From Pristionchus mayeri (taxonomy: Eukaryota; Nematoda; Chromadorea; Rhabditida; Neodiplogasteridae): a stretch of 64,000 bases of DNA. A program made the translations under genes and the position numbers. Positions 48,906 to 61,509 of this stretch are shown here, one piece after another. The notes under the pieces were generated by a model. It ran no database searches, was not told the origin of the DNA, and saw only the letters and a program-made list of their open reading frames with translations. Positions within the stretch are counted from its first letter, which is position 1. The number at the start of each line of letters is the position of its first letter. The DNA lies in NCBI GenBank assembly GCA_036245805.1, contig BTRK01000006.1:54677257-54741256 (forward strand), written 5' to 3'.

Positions 48906-49550
48906 TCTCTACGGGGAAATGATCAGCACAACCTGTTCATCATCTCTTCTTTTGCTCGTTCTTCACAAAGTGATCGACTTTCTCGATGCCTGCAGGTCGT
49001 ATTTTTTGAAATAGAGCTGCATTCTCTACGGTGAAATTATCAGCTCAACCTGTTTATCATTTCTTCTTTTACATGGTCCTAATCAGCTGACTTCGGTCAT
49101 CGACAAATTTTTGAAAGTGTTGTCTTCTGCTCGTTCTTCACAAAGTGATCGACTTTCTCGATGCCTGCAGGTCGTATTCTTTGAAATAGAGCTGCATTCT
49201 CTACGGGGAAATGATCAGCACAACCTGTTCATCATCTCTTCTTTTTACATGGTCCTAATCAGCTAACTTCGGTCATCGACAAAATTTTGAAAGTGTTGTC
49301 TTCTGCTCGTTCTTCACAAAGTGATCGAATTTCTCGATGCCTGCAGGTCGTATTCTTTGAAATAGAGCTGCATTCTCTACGGGGGAAATGATCAGCTCAA
49401 CCTGTTTATCATATCTTCTTTTTACATGGTCCTAATCAGCTAACTTCGGTCATCGACAAATTTTTGAAAGTGTTGTATTCTGCTCGTTCTTCACAAAGTG
49501 ATCGAATTTCTCGATGCCTGCAGGTCGTATTCTTTGAAATAGAGCTGCAT
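48731..49550 (+). repeat. Shortened (820-bp, 5-mer) copy of the 996-bp HOR
   Basis: Monomers of 175, 117, 175, 176 and 177 bp. Compared with the full unit, one 176-bp monomer (ctgtttac+cgctcgtcgac) is missing and the fourth monomer is of another type (cagctaac+caaaattttg). It also has acggtgaaattatc near 49.03 kb, a private change. Confidence 0.88.
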
Positions 49551-52538
49551 TCTCTACGGGGAAATGATCAGCTCAACCTGTTTATCATCTCTTCTTTTAC
49601 ATGGTCCTAATCAGCTAACTTCGGTCATCTACAAATTTTTGAAAGTGTTGTATTCTGCTCGTTCTTCACAAAGTGATCGACTTTCTCGACGCCTGCAGGT
49701 CGTATTCTTTGAAATAGAGCTGCATTCTCTACGGGGAAATGATCAGCACAACCTGTTCATCATCTCTTCTTTTGCTCGTTCTTCACAAAGTGATCGACTT
49801 TCTCGATGCCTGCAGGTCGTATTTTTTGAAATAGAGCTGCATTCTCTACGGTGAAATGATCAGCTCAACCTGTTTATCATTTCTTCTTTTACATGGTCCT
49901 AATCAGCTGACTTCGGTCATCGACAAATTTTTGAAAGTGTTGTCTTCTGCTCGTTCTTCACAAAGTGATCGAATTTCTCGATGCCTGCAGGTCGTATTAT
50001 TTGAAATAGAGCTGTATTCTCTACGGGGAAATGATCAGCACAACCTGTTCATCATCTCTTCTTTTTACATGGTCCTAATCAGCTGACTTCGGTCATCGAC
50101 AAATTTTTGAAAGTGTTGTGTTCTGCTCGTTCTTCACAAAGTGATCGACTTTCTCGATGCCTGCAAGTCGTATTATTTGAAATAGAGCTGTATTCTCTAC
50201 GGGGAAATGATCAGCACAACCTGTTCATCATCTCTTCTGTTTACATGGTCCTAATCAGCTGACTTCGCTCGTCGACAAATTTTTGAAAGTGTTGTCTTCT
50301 GCTCGTTCTTCACAAAGTGATCGAATTTCTCGATGCCTGCAGGTCGTATTCTTTGAAATAGAGCTGCATTCTCTACGGGGGAAATGATCAGCTCAACCTG
50401 TTTATCATATCTTCTTTTTACATGGTCCTAATCAGCTAACTTCGGTCATCGACAAATTTTTGAAAGTGTTGTATTCTGCTCGTTCTTCACAAAGTGATCG
50501 AATTTCTCGATGCCTGCAGGTCGTATTCTTTGAAATAGAGCTGCATTCTCTACGGGGAAATGATCAGCTCAACCTGTTTATCATCTCTTCTTTTACATGG
50601 TCCTAATCAGCTAACTTCGGTCATCTACAAATTTTTGAAAGTGTTGTATTCTGCTCGTTCTTCACAAAGTGATCGACTTTCTCGACGCCTGCAGGTCGTA
50701 TTCTTTGAAATAGAGCTGCATTCTCTACGGGGAAATGATCAGCACAACCTGTTCATCATCTCTTCTTTTGCTCGTTCTTCACAAAGTGATCGACTTTCTC
50801 GATGCCTGCAGGTCGTATTTTTTGAAATAGAGCTGCATTCTCTACGGTGAAATGATCAGCTCAACCTGTTTATCATTTCTTCTTTTACATGGTCCTAATC
50901 AGCTGACTTCGGTCATCGACAAATTTTTGAAAGTGTTGTCTTCTGCTCGTTCTTCACAAAGTGATCGAATTTCTCGATGCCTGCAAGTCGTATTATTTGA
51001 AATAGAGCTGTATTCTCTACGGGGAAATGATCAGCACAACCTGTTCATCATCTCTTCTTTTTACATGGTCCTAATCAGCTGACTTCGGTCATCGACAAAT
51101 TTTTGAAAGTGTTGTGTTCTGCTCGTTCTTCACAAAGTGATCGACTTTCTCGATGCCTGCAAGTCGTATTATTTGAAATAGAGCTGTATTCTCTACGGGG
51201 AAATGATCAGCACAACCTGTTCATCATCTCTTCTGTTTACATGGTCCTAATCAGCTGACTTCGCTCGTCGACAAATTTTTGAAAGTGTTGTCTTCTGCTC
51301 GTTCTTCACAAAGTGATCGAATTTCTCGATGCCTGCAGGTCGTATTCTTTGAAATAGAGCTGCATTCTCTACGGGGGAAATGATCAGCTCAACCTGTTTA
51401 TCATATCTTCTTTTTACATGGTCCTAATCAGCTAACTTCGGTCATCGACAAATTTTTGAAAGTGTTGTATTCTGCTCGTTCTTCACAAAGTGATCGAATT
51501 TCTCGATGCCTGCAGGTCGTATTCTTTGAAATAGAGCTGCATTCTCTACGGGGAAATGATCAGCTCAACCTGTTTATCATCTCTTCTTTTACATGGTCCT
51601 AATCAGCTAACTTCGGTCATCTACAAATTTTTGAAAGTGTTGTATTCTGCTCGTTCTTCACAAAGTGATCGACTTTCTCAACGCCTGCAGGTCGTATTCT
51701 TTGAAATAGAGCTGCATTCTCTACGGGGAAATGATCAGCACAACCTGTTCATCATCTCTTCTTTTGCTCGTTCTTCACAAAGTGATCGACTTTCTCGATG
51801 CCTGCAGGTCGTATTTTTTGAAATAGAGCTGCATTCTCTACGGTGAAATGATCAGCTCAACCTGTTTATCATTTCTTCTTTTACATGGTCCTAATCAGCT
51901 GACTTCGGTCATCGACAAAATTTTGAAAGTGTTGTCTTCTGCTCGTTCTTCACAAAGTGATCGAATTTCTCGATGCCTGCAAGTCGTATTATTTGAAATA
52001 GAGCTGTATTCTCTACGGGGAAATGATCAGCACAACCTGTTCATCATCTCTTCTTTTTACATGGTCCTAATCAGCTGACTTCGGTCATCGACAAATTTTT
52101 GAAAGTGTTGTGTTCTGCTCGTTCTTCACAAAGTGATCGACTTTCTCGATGCCTGCAAGTCGTATTATTTGAAATAGAGCTGTATTCTCTACGGGGAAAT
52201 GATCAGCACAACCTGTTCATCATCTCTTCTGTTTACATGGTCCTAATCAGCTGACTTCGCTCGTCGACAAATTTTTGAAAGTGTTGTCTTCTGCTCGTTC
52301 TTCACAAAGTGATCGAATTTCTCGATGCCTGCAGGTCGTATTCTTTGAAATAGAGCTGCATTCTCTACGGGGGAAATGATCAGCTCAACCTGTTTATCAT
52401 ATCTTCTTTTTACATGGTCCTAATCAGCTAACTTCGGTCATCGACAAATTTTTGAAAGTGTTGTATTCTGCTCGTTCTTCACAAAGTGATCGAATTTCTC
52501 GATGCCTGCAGGTCGTATTCTTTGAAATAGAGCTGCAT
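49551..52538 (+). repeat. 996-bp HOR, three tandem copies
   Basis: Units 49551-50546, 50547-51542 and 51543-52538 have the same six monomers as 45101-46096. They differ at a handful of sites: gcaggtcg versus gcaagtcg in the fourth monomer end near 49.99 kb, ctcaacgcc near 51.68 kb, and caaaattttg near 51.92 kb. The open frames here are 96 and 76 codons long only because the 117-bp form joins two monomers in frame; they are not genes. Confidence 0.94.
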
Positions 52539-53183
52539 TCTCTACGGGGAAATGATCAGCTCAACCTGTTTATCATCTCTTCTTTTACATGGTCCTAATC
52601 AGCTGACTTCGGTCATCGACAAAATTTTGAAAGTGTTGTCTTCTGCTCGTTCTTCACAAAGTGATCGACTTTCTCGACGCCTGCAGGTCGTATTCTTTGA
52701 AATAGAGCTGCATTCTCTACGGGGAAATGATCAGCACAACCTGTTCATCATCTCTTCTTCTGCTCGTTCTTCACAAAGTGATCGACTTTCTCGATGCCTG
52801 CAGGTCGTATTCTTTGAAATAGAGCTGCATTCTCTACGGGGAAATGATCAGCACAACCTGTTCATCATCTCTTCTTTTTACATGGTCCTAATCAGCTGAC
52901 TTCGCTCGTCGACAAATTTTTGAAAGTGTTGTCTTCTGCTCGTTCTTCACAAAGTGATCGAATTTCTCGATGCCTGCAGGTCGTATTCTTTGAAATAGAG
53001 CTGCATTCTCTACGGGGGAAATGATCAGCTCAACCTGTTTATCATATCTTCTTTTTACATGGTCCTAATCAGCTAACTTCGGTCATCGACAAATTTTTGA
53101 AAGTGTTGTATTCTGCTCGTTCTTCACAAAGTGATCGAATTTCTCGATGCCTGCAGGTCGTATTCTTTGAAATAGAGCTGCAT
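52539..53183 (+). repeat. Shortened (645-bp, 4-mer) unit closing the first 3633-bp super-unit
   Basis: Monomers of 175, 117, 176 and 177 bp. The 117-bp form has cttcttctgctcg at its join and is followed directly by a tttttac+cgctcgtcgac monomer; the acggtgaaatg and gtgttc monomers of the full unit are missing. A similar unit of 644 bp lies at 56172-56815, exactly 3633 bp on. Confidence 0.9.
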
Positions 53184-56171
53184 TCTCTACGGGGAAATGA
53201 TCAGCTCAACCTGTTTATCATCTCTTCTTTTACATGGTCCTAATCAGCTAACTTCGGTCATCGACAAATTTTTGAAAGTGTTGTATTCTGCTCGTTCTTC
53301 ACAAAGTGATCGACTTTCTCAACGCCTGCAGGTCGTATTCTTTGAAATAGAGCTGCATTCTCTACGGGGAAATGATCAGCACAACCTGTTCATCATCTCT
53401 TCTTTTGCTCGTTCTTCACAAAGTGATCGACTTTCTCGATGCCTGCAGGTCGTATTTTTTGAAATAGAGCTGCATTCTCTACGGTGAAATGATCAGCTCA
53501 ACCTGTTTATCATTTCTTCTTTTACATGGTCCTAATCAGCTGACTTCGGTCATCGACAAAATTTTGAAAGTGTTGTCTTCTGCTCGTTCTTCACAAAGTG
53601 ATCGAATTTCTCGATGCCTGCAAGTCGTATTATTTGAAATAGAGCTGTATTCTCTACGGGGAAATGATCAGCACAACCTGTTCATCATCTCTTCTTTTTA
53701 CATGGTCCTAATCAGCTGACTTCGGTCATCGACAAATTTTTGAAAGTGTTGTGTTCTGCTCGTTCTTCACAAAGTGATCGACTTTCTCGATGCCTGCAAG
53801 TCGTATTATTTGAAATAGAGCTGTATTCTCTACGGGGAAATGATCAGCACAACCTGTTCATCATCTCTTCTGTTTACATGGTCCTAATCAGCTGACTTCG
53901 CTCGTCGACAAATTTTTGAAAGTGTTGTCTTCTGCTCGTTCTTCACAAAGTGATCGAATTTCTCGATGCCTGCAGGTCGTATTCTTTGAAATAGAGCTGC
54001 ATTCTCTACGGGGGAAATGATCAGCTCAACCTGTTTATCATATCTTCTTTTTACATGGTCCTAATCAGCTAACTTCGGTCATCGACAAATTTTTGAAAGT
54101 GTTGTATTCTGCTCGTTCTTCACAAAGTGATCGAATTTCTCGATGCCTGCAGGTCGTATTCTTTGAAATAGAGCTGCATTCTCTACGGGGAAATGATCAG
54201 CTCAACCTGTTTATCATCTCTTCTTTTACATGGTCCTAATCAGCTAACTTCGGTCATCTACAAATTTTTGAAAGTGTTGTATTCTGCTCGTTCTTCACAA
54301 AGTGATCGACTTTCTCGACGCCTGCAGGTCGTATTCTTTGAAATAGAGCTGCATTATCTACGGGGAAATGATCAGCACAACCTGTTCATCATCTCTTCTT
54401 TTGCTCGTTCTTCACAAAGTGATCGACTTTCTCGATGCCTGCAGGTCGTATTTTTTGAAATAGAGCTGCATTCTCTACGGTGAAATGATCAGCTCAACCT
54501 GTTTATCATTTCTTCTTTTACATGGTCCTAATCAGCTGACTTCGGTCATCGACAAAATTTTGAAAGTGTTGTCTTCTGCTCGTTCTTCACAAAGTGATCG
54601 AATTTCTCGATGCCTGCAAGTCGTATTATTTGAAATAGAGCTGTATTCTCTACGGGGAAATGATCAGCACAACCTGTTCATCATCTCTTCTTTTTACATG
54701 GTCCTAATCAGCTGACTTCGGTCATCGACAAATTTTTGAAAGTGTTGTGTTCTGCTCGTTCTTCACAAAGTGATCGACTTTCTCGATGCCTGCAAGTCGT
54801 ATTATTTGAAATAGAGCTGTATTCTCTACGGGGAAATGATCAGCACAACCTGTTCATCATCTCTTCTGTTTACATGGTCCTAATCAGCTGACTTCGCTCG
54901 TCGACAAATTTTTGAAAGTGTTGTCTTCTGCTCGTTCTTCACAAAGTGATCGAATTTCTCGATGCCTGCAGGTCGTATTCTTTGAAATAGAGCTGCATTC
55001 TCTACGGGGGAAATGATCAGCTCAACCTGTTTATCATATCTTCTTTTTACATGGTCCTAATCAGCTAACTTCGGTCATCGACAAATTTTTGAAAGTGTTG
55101 TATTCTGCTCGTTCTTCACAAAGTGATCGAATTTCTCGATGCCTGCAGGTCGTATTCTTTGAAATAGAGCTGCATTCTCTACGGGGAAATGATCAGCTCA
55201 ACCTGTTTATCATCTCTTCTTTTACATGGTCCTAATCAGCTGACTTCGGTCATCGACAAAATTTTGAAAGTGTTGTTTTCTGCTCGTTCTTCACAAAGTG
55301 ATCGACTTTCTCGACGCCTGCAGGTCGTATTCTTTGAAATAGAGCTGCATTCTCTACGGGGAAATGATCAGCACAACCTGTTCATCATCTCTTCTTTTGC
55401 TCGTTCTTCACAAAGTGATCGACTTTCTCGATGCCTGCAGGTCGTATTTTTTGAAATAGAGCTGCATTCTCTACGGTGAAATGATCAGCTCAACCTGTTT
55501 ATCATTTCTTCTTTTACATGGTCCTAATCAGCTGACTTCGGTCATCGACAAAATTTTGAAAGTGTTGTCTTCTGCTCGTTCTTCACAAAGTGATCGAATT
55601 TCTCGATGCCTGCAAGTCGTATTATTTGAAATAGAGCTGTATTCTCTACGGGGAAATGATCAGCACAACCTGTTCATCATCTCTTCTTTTTACATGGTCC
55701 TAATCAGCTGACTTCGGTCATCGACAAATTTTTGAAAGTGTTGTGTTCTGCTCGTTCTTCACAAAGTGATCGACTTTCTCGATGCCTGCAAGTCGTATTA
55801 TTTGAAATAGAGCTGTATTCTCTACGGGGAAATGATCAGCACAACCTGTTCATCATCTCTTCTGTTTACATGGTCCTAATCAGCTGACTTCGCTCGTCGA
55901 CAAATTTTTGAAAGTGTTGTCTTCTGCTCGTTCTTCACAAAGTGATCGAATTTCTCGATGCCTGCAGGTCGTATTCTTTGAAATAGAGCTGCATTCTCTA
56001 CGGGGGAAATGATCAGCTCAACCTGTTTATCATATCTTCTTTTTACATGGTCCTAATCAGCTAACTTCGGTCATCGACAAATTTTTGAAAGTGTTGTATT
56101 CTGCTCGTTCTTCACAAAGTGATCGAATTTCTCGATGCCTGCAGGTCGTATTCTTTGAAATAGAGCTGCAT
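53184..56171 (+). repeat. 996-bp HOR, three further tandem copies
   Basis: Units 53184-54179, 54180-55175 and 55176-56171. The third has cagctgac+caaaattttg in its first monomer, whereas the first two have cagctaac. Private changes include gcattatctacgg near 54.35 kb and gttgttttctg near 55.27 kb. Three units plus a shortened one repeat with a 3633-bp period (49551 to 53184, 52539 to 56172), giving a second layer of order. Confidence 0.93.
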
Positions 56172-56815
56172 TCTCTACGGGGAAATGATCAGCTCAACCT
56201 GTTTATCATCTCTTCTTTTACATGGTCCTAATCAGCTGACTTCGGTCATCGACAAAATTTTGAAAGTGTTGTCTTCTGCTCGTTCTTCACAAAGTGATCG
56301 ACTTTCTCGACGCCTGCAGGTCGTATTCTTTGAAATAGAGCTGCATTCTCTACGGGGAAATGATCAGCACAACCTGTTCATCATCTCTTCTTCTGCTCGT
56401 TCTTCACAAAGTGATCGACTTTCTCGATGCCTGCAGGTCGTATTCTTTGAAATAGAGCTGCATTCTCTACGGGGAAATGATCAGCACAACCTGTTCATCA
56501 TCTCTTCTTTTTACATGGTCCTAATCAGCTGACTTCGGTCATCGACAAATTTTTGAAAGTGTTGTCTTCTGCTCGTTCTTCACAAAGTGATCGACTTTCT
56601 CGATGCCTGCAGGTCGTATTCTTTGAAATAGAGCTGCATTCTCTACGGGGAAATGATCAGCACAACCTGTTCATCATCTCTTCTTTTTACATGGTCCTAA
56701 TCAGCTGACTTCGGTCATCGACAAATTTTTGAAAGTGTTGTCTTCTGCTCGTTCTTCACAAAGTGATCGAATTTCTCGATGCCTGCAGGTCGTATTCTTT
56801 GAAATAGAGCTGCAT
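56172..56815 (+). repeat. Shortened (644-bp, 4-mer) unit
   Basis: Monomers of 175, 117, 176 and 176 bp. It parallels 52539-53183 but ends with a plain gtcttc+gaattt monomer instead of the 177-bp ggggg form. The first 292 bases are repeated at 56816-57107 (175+117). Confidence 0.88.
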
Positions 56816-58335
56816 TCTCTACGGGGAAATGATCAGCTCAACCTGTTTATCATCTCTTCTTTTACATGGTCCTAATCAGCTGACTTCGGTCATCGACAAA
56901 ATTTTGAAAGTGTTGTCTTCTGCTCGTTCTTCACAAAGTGATCGACTTTCTCGACGCCTGCAGGTCGTATTCTTTGAAATAGAGCTGCATTCTCTACGGG
57001 GAAATGATCAGCACAACCTGTTCATCATCTCTTCTTCTGCTCGTTCTTCACAAAGTGATCGACTTTCTCGATGCCTGCAGGTCGTATTCTTTGAAATAGA
57101 GCTGCATTCTCTACGGTGAAATGATCAGCTCAACCTGTTTATCATCTCTTCTTTTACATGGTCCTAATCAGCTGACTTCGGTCATCGACAAATTTTTGAA
57201 AGTGTTGTCTTCTGCTCGTTCTTCACAAAGTGATCGACTTTCTCGATGCCTGCAGGTCGTATTCTTTGAAATAGAGCTGCATTCTCTACGGGGAAATGAT
57301 CAGCACAACCTGTTCATCATCTCTTCTTTTTACATGGTCCTAATCAGCTGACTTCGGTCATCGACAAATTTTTGAAAGTGTTGTCTTCTGCTCGTTCTTC
57401 ACAAAGTGATCGAATTTCTCGATGCCTGCAGGTCGTATTCTTTGAAATAGAGCTGCATTCTCTACGGTGAAATGATCAGCTCAACCTGTTTATCATCTCT
57501 TCTTTTACATGGTCCTAATCAGCTGACTTCGGTCATCGACAAATTTTTGAAAGTGTTGTCTTCTGCTCGTTCTTCACAAAGTGATCGACTTTCTCGATGC
57601 CTGCAGGTCGTATTCTTTGAAATATAGCTGCATTCTTTACGGGGAAATGATCAGCTCAACCTGTTTATCATCTCTTCTTTTACATGGTCCTAATCAGCTG
57701 ACTTCGGTCATCGACAAATTTTTGAAAGTGTTGTCTTCTGCTCGTTCTTCACAAAGTGATCGACTTTCTCGATGCCTGCAGGTCGTATTCTTTGAAATAT
57801 AGCTGCATTCTTTACGGGGAAATGATCAGCTCAACCTGTATATCATATCTTCTTTTTACATGGTCCTAATCAGCTGACTTCGCTCGTCGACAAATTTTTG
57901 AAAGTGTTGTCTTCTGCTCGTTCTTCACAAAGTGATCGAATTTCTCGATGCCTGCAGGTCGTATTCTTTGAAATAGAGCTGCATTCTTTACGGGGAAATG
58001 ATCAGCTCAACCTGTTTATCATCTCTTCTTTTACATGGTCCTAATCAGCTGACTTCGGTCATCGACAAATTTTTGAAAGTGTTGTCTTCTGCTCGTTCTT
58101 CACAAAGTGATCGACTTTCTCGATGCCTGCAGGTCGTATTCTTTGAAATATAGCTGCATTCTTTACGGGGAAATGATCAGCTCAACCTGTTTATCATATC
58201 TTCTTTTTACATGGTCCTAATCAGCTGACTTCGCTCGTCGACAAATTTTTGAAAGTGTTGTCTTCTGCTCGTTCTTCACAAAGTGATCGAATTTCTCGAT
58301 GCCTGCAGGTCGTATTCTTTGAAATAGAGCTGCAT
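56816..58335 (+). repeat. Domain I: local variants with ctttacgg and tatagc
   Basis: After a 175+117 pair, the monomers are 175- and 176-bp gtcttc types. A new pair of changes, tttgaaatatagc and gcattctttacgg, appears across the junctions at 57634, 57809 and 58160; 57985 has only ctttacgg. Monomer 57809 also has cctgtatatc. The tatagc change breaks the tagag/ctcta dyad across the monomer junction. The cluster is confined to about 0.6 kb, so it is a young amplification. Confidence 0.88.
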
Positions 58336-60805
58336 TCTCTACGGGGGAAATGATCAGCTCAACCTGTTTATCATATCTTCTTTTTACATGGTCCTAATCA
58401 GCTGACTTCGGTCATCGACAAATTTTTGAAAAGTGTTGTCTTCTGCTCGTTCTTCACAAAGTTATCGACTTTCTCGATGCCTGCAAGTCGTATTATTTGA
58501 AATAGAGCTGTATTCTCTACGGGGAAATGATCAGCACAACCTGTTCATCATCTCTTCTGTTTACATGGTCCTAATCAGCTGACTTCGCTCGTCGACAAAT
58601 TTTTGAAAGTGTTGTCTTCTGCTCGTTCTTCACAAAGTGATCGAATTTCTCGATGCCTGCAGGTCGTATTCTTTGAAATAGAGCTGCATTCTCTACGGGG
58701 GAAATGATCAGCTCAACCTGTTTATCATATCTTCTTTTTTCATGGTCCTAATCAGCTAACTTCGGTCATCGACAAATTTTTGAAAGTGTTGTATTCTGCT
58801 CGTTCTTCACAAAGTGATCGAATTTCTCGATGCCTGCAGGTCGTATTCTTTGAAATAGAGCTGCATTCTCTACGGGGAAATGATCAGCTCAACCTGTTTA
58901 TCACATCTTCTTTTTACATGGTCCTAATCAGCTGACTTCGGTCATCGACAAATTTTTGAAAGTGTTGTGTTCTGCTCGTTCTTCACAAAGTGATCGACTT
59001 TCTCGATGCCTGCAAGTCGTATTATTTGAAATAGAGCTGTATTCTCTACGGGGAAATGGTCAGCACAACCTGTTCATCATCTCTTCTGTTTACATGGTCC
59101 TAATCAGCTGACTTCGCTCGTCGACAAATTTTTGAAAGTGTTGTCTTCTGCTCGTTCTTCACAAAGTGATCGAATTTCTCGATGCCTGCAGGTCGTATTC
59201 TTTGAAATAGAGCTGCATTCTCTACGGGGGAAATGATCAGCTCAACCTGTTTATCATATCTTCTTTTTACATGGTCCTAATCAGCTAACTTCGGTCATCG
59301 ACAAATTTTTGAAAGTGTTGTATTCTGCTCGTTCTTCACAAAGTGATCGAATTTCTCGATGCCTGCAGGTCGTATTCTTTGAAATAGAGCTGCATTCTCT
59401 ACGGGGAAATGATCAGCTCAACCTGTTTATCATCTCTTCTTTTACATGGTCCTAATCAGCTGACTTCGGTCATCGACAAATTTTTGAAAGTGTTGTCTTC
59501 TGCTCGTTCTTCACAAAGTGATCGAATTTCTCGATGCCTGCAGGTCGTATTCTTTGAAATAGAGCTGCATTCTCTACGGGGGAAATGATCAGCTCAACCT
59601 GTTTATCATATCTTCTTTTTACATGGTCCTAATCAGCTGACTTCGGTCATCGACAAATTTTTGAAAAGTGTTGTCTTCTGCTCGTTCTTCACAAAGTTAT
59701 CGACTTTCTCGATGCCTGCAAGTCGTATTATTTGAAATAGAGCTGTATTCTCTACGGGGAAATGATCAGCACAACCTGTTCATCATCTCTTCTGTTTACA
59801 TGGTCCTAATCAGCTGACTTCGCTCGTCGACAAATTTTTGAAAGTGTTGTCTTCTGCTCGTTCTTCACAAAGTGATCGAATTTCTCGATGCCTGCAGGTC
59901 GTATTCTTTGAAATAGAGCTGCATTCTCTACGGGGGAAATGATCAGCTCAACCTGTTTATCATATCTTCATTTTACATGGTCCTAATCAGCTAACTTCGG
60001 TCATCGACAAATTTTTGAAAGTGTTGTATTCTGCTCGTTCTTCACAAAGTGATCGAATTTCTCGATGCCTGCAGGTCGTATTCTTTGAAATAGAGCTGCA
60101 TTCTCTACGGGGAAATGATCAGCTCAACCTGTTTATCATATCTTCTTTTTACATGGTCCTAATCAGCTGACTTCGGTCATCGACAAATTTTTGAAAGTGT
60201 TGTGTTCTGCTCGTTCTTCACAAAGTGATCGACTTTCTCGATGCCTGCAAGTCGTATTATTTGAAATAGAGCTGTATTCTCTACGGGGAAATGGTCAGCA
60301 CAACCTGTTCATCATCTCTTCTGTTTACATGGTCCTAATCAGCTGACTTCGCTCGTCGACAAATTTTTGAAAGTGTTGTCTTCTGCTCGTTCTTCACAAA
60401 GTGATCGAATTTCTCGATGCCTGCAGGTCGTATTCTTTGAAATAGAGCTGCATTCTCTACGGGGGAAATGATCAGCTCAACCTGTTTATCATATCTTCTT
60501 TTTACATGGTCCTAATCAGCTAACTTCGGTCATCGACAAATTTTTGAAAGTGTTGTATTCTGCTCGTTCTTCACAAAGTGATCGAATTTCTCGATGCCTG
60601 CAGGTCGTATTCTTTGAAATAGAGCTGCATTCTCTACGGGGAAATGATCAGCTCAACCTGTTTATCATCTCTTCTTTTACATGGTCCTAATCAGCTGACT
60701 TCGGTCATCGACAAATTTTTGAAAGTGTTGTCTTCTGCTCGTTCTTCACAAAGTGATCGACTTTCTCGACGCCTGCAGGTCGTATTCTTTGAAATAGAGC
60801 TGCAT
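58336..60805 (+). repeat. Tandem 1235-bp 7-mer HOR (2 copies)
   Basis: Units 58336-59570 and 59571-60805 are each 178+176+177+176+176+177+175 bp. Markers: ggggg+gaaaagtg+agttatcg, ctgtttac+cgctcgtcgac, ggggg+cagctaac, gtgttc+gcaagtcg, gaaatggtcagcac, ggggg+cagctaac, cttttac. Differences include cttttttcatgg near 58.73 kb, tatcacatc near 58.90 kb and cttcattttac near 59.97 kb. Confidence 0.92.
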
Positions 60806-61509
60806 TCTCTACGGGGAAATGATCAGCACAACCTGTTTATCATATCTTCTTTTTACATGGTCCTAATCAGCTGACTTCGGTCATCGACAAATTTTTGAAA
60901 GTGTTGTGTTCTGCTCGTTCTTCACAAAGTGATCGACTTTCTCGATGCCTGCAAGTCGTATTATTTGAAATAGAGCTGTATTCTCTACGGGGAAATGGTC
61001 AGCACAACCTGTTCATCATCTCTTCTGTTTACATGGTCCTAATCAGCTGACTTCGCTCGTCGACAAATTTTTGAAAGTGTTGTCTTCTGCTCGTTCTTCA
61101 CAAAGTGATCGAATTTCTCGATGCCTGCAGGTCGTATTCTTTGAAATAGAGCTGCATTCTCTACGGGGGAAATGATCAGCTCAACCTGTTTATCATATCT
61201 TCTTTTTACATGGTCCTAATCAGCTAACTTCGGTCATCGACAAATTTTTGAAAGTGTTGTATTCTGCTCGTTCTTCACAAAGTGATCGAATTTCTCGATG
61301 CCTGCAGGTCGTATTCTTTGAAATAGAGCTGCATTCTCTACGGGGAAATGATCAGCTCAACCTGTTTATCATCTCTTCTTTTACATGGTCCTAATCAGCT
61401 GACTTCGGTCATCGACAAATTTTTGAAAGTGTTGTCTTCTGCTCGTTCTTCACAAAGTGATCGACTTTCTCGACGCCTGCAGGTCGTATTCTTTGAAATA
61501 GAGCTGCAT
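60102..61509 (+). repeat. Tandem 704-bp 4-mer HOR (2 copies)
   Basis: Units 60102-60805 and 60806-61509 are each 176+176+177+175 bp: gtgttc+gcaagtcg, gaaatggtcagcac, ggggg+cagctaac, cttttac. The first unit is also the end of the second 1235-bp copy. The monomer at 60806 has cagcacaacctgtttatcatatc, mixing the two forms of that stretch. Confidence 0.89.

Noticed and set aside
52552..52899. Longest open frame type (115 codons; also at 56185 and 61348) as a protein gene
   Set aside because: It is two satellite monomers joined by the 117-bp form. The peptide words repeat those of every other monomer, and no gene structure, promoter or codon bias is visible.
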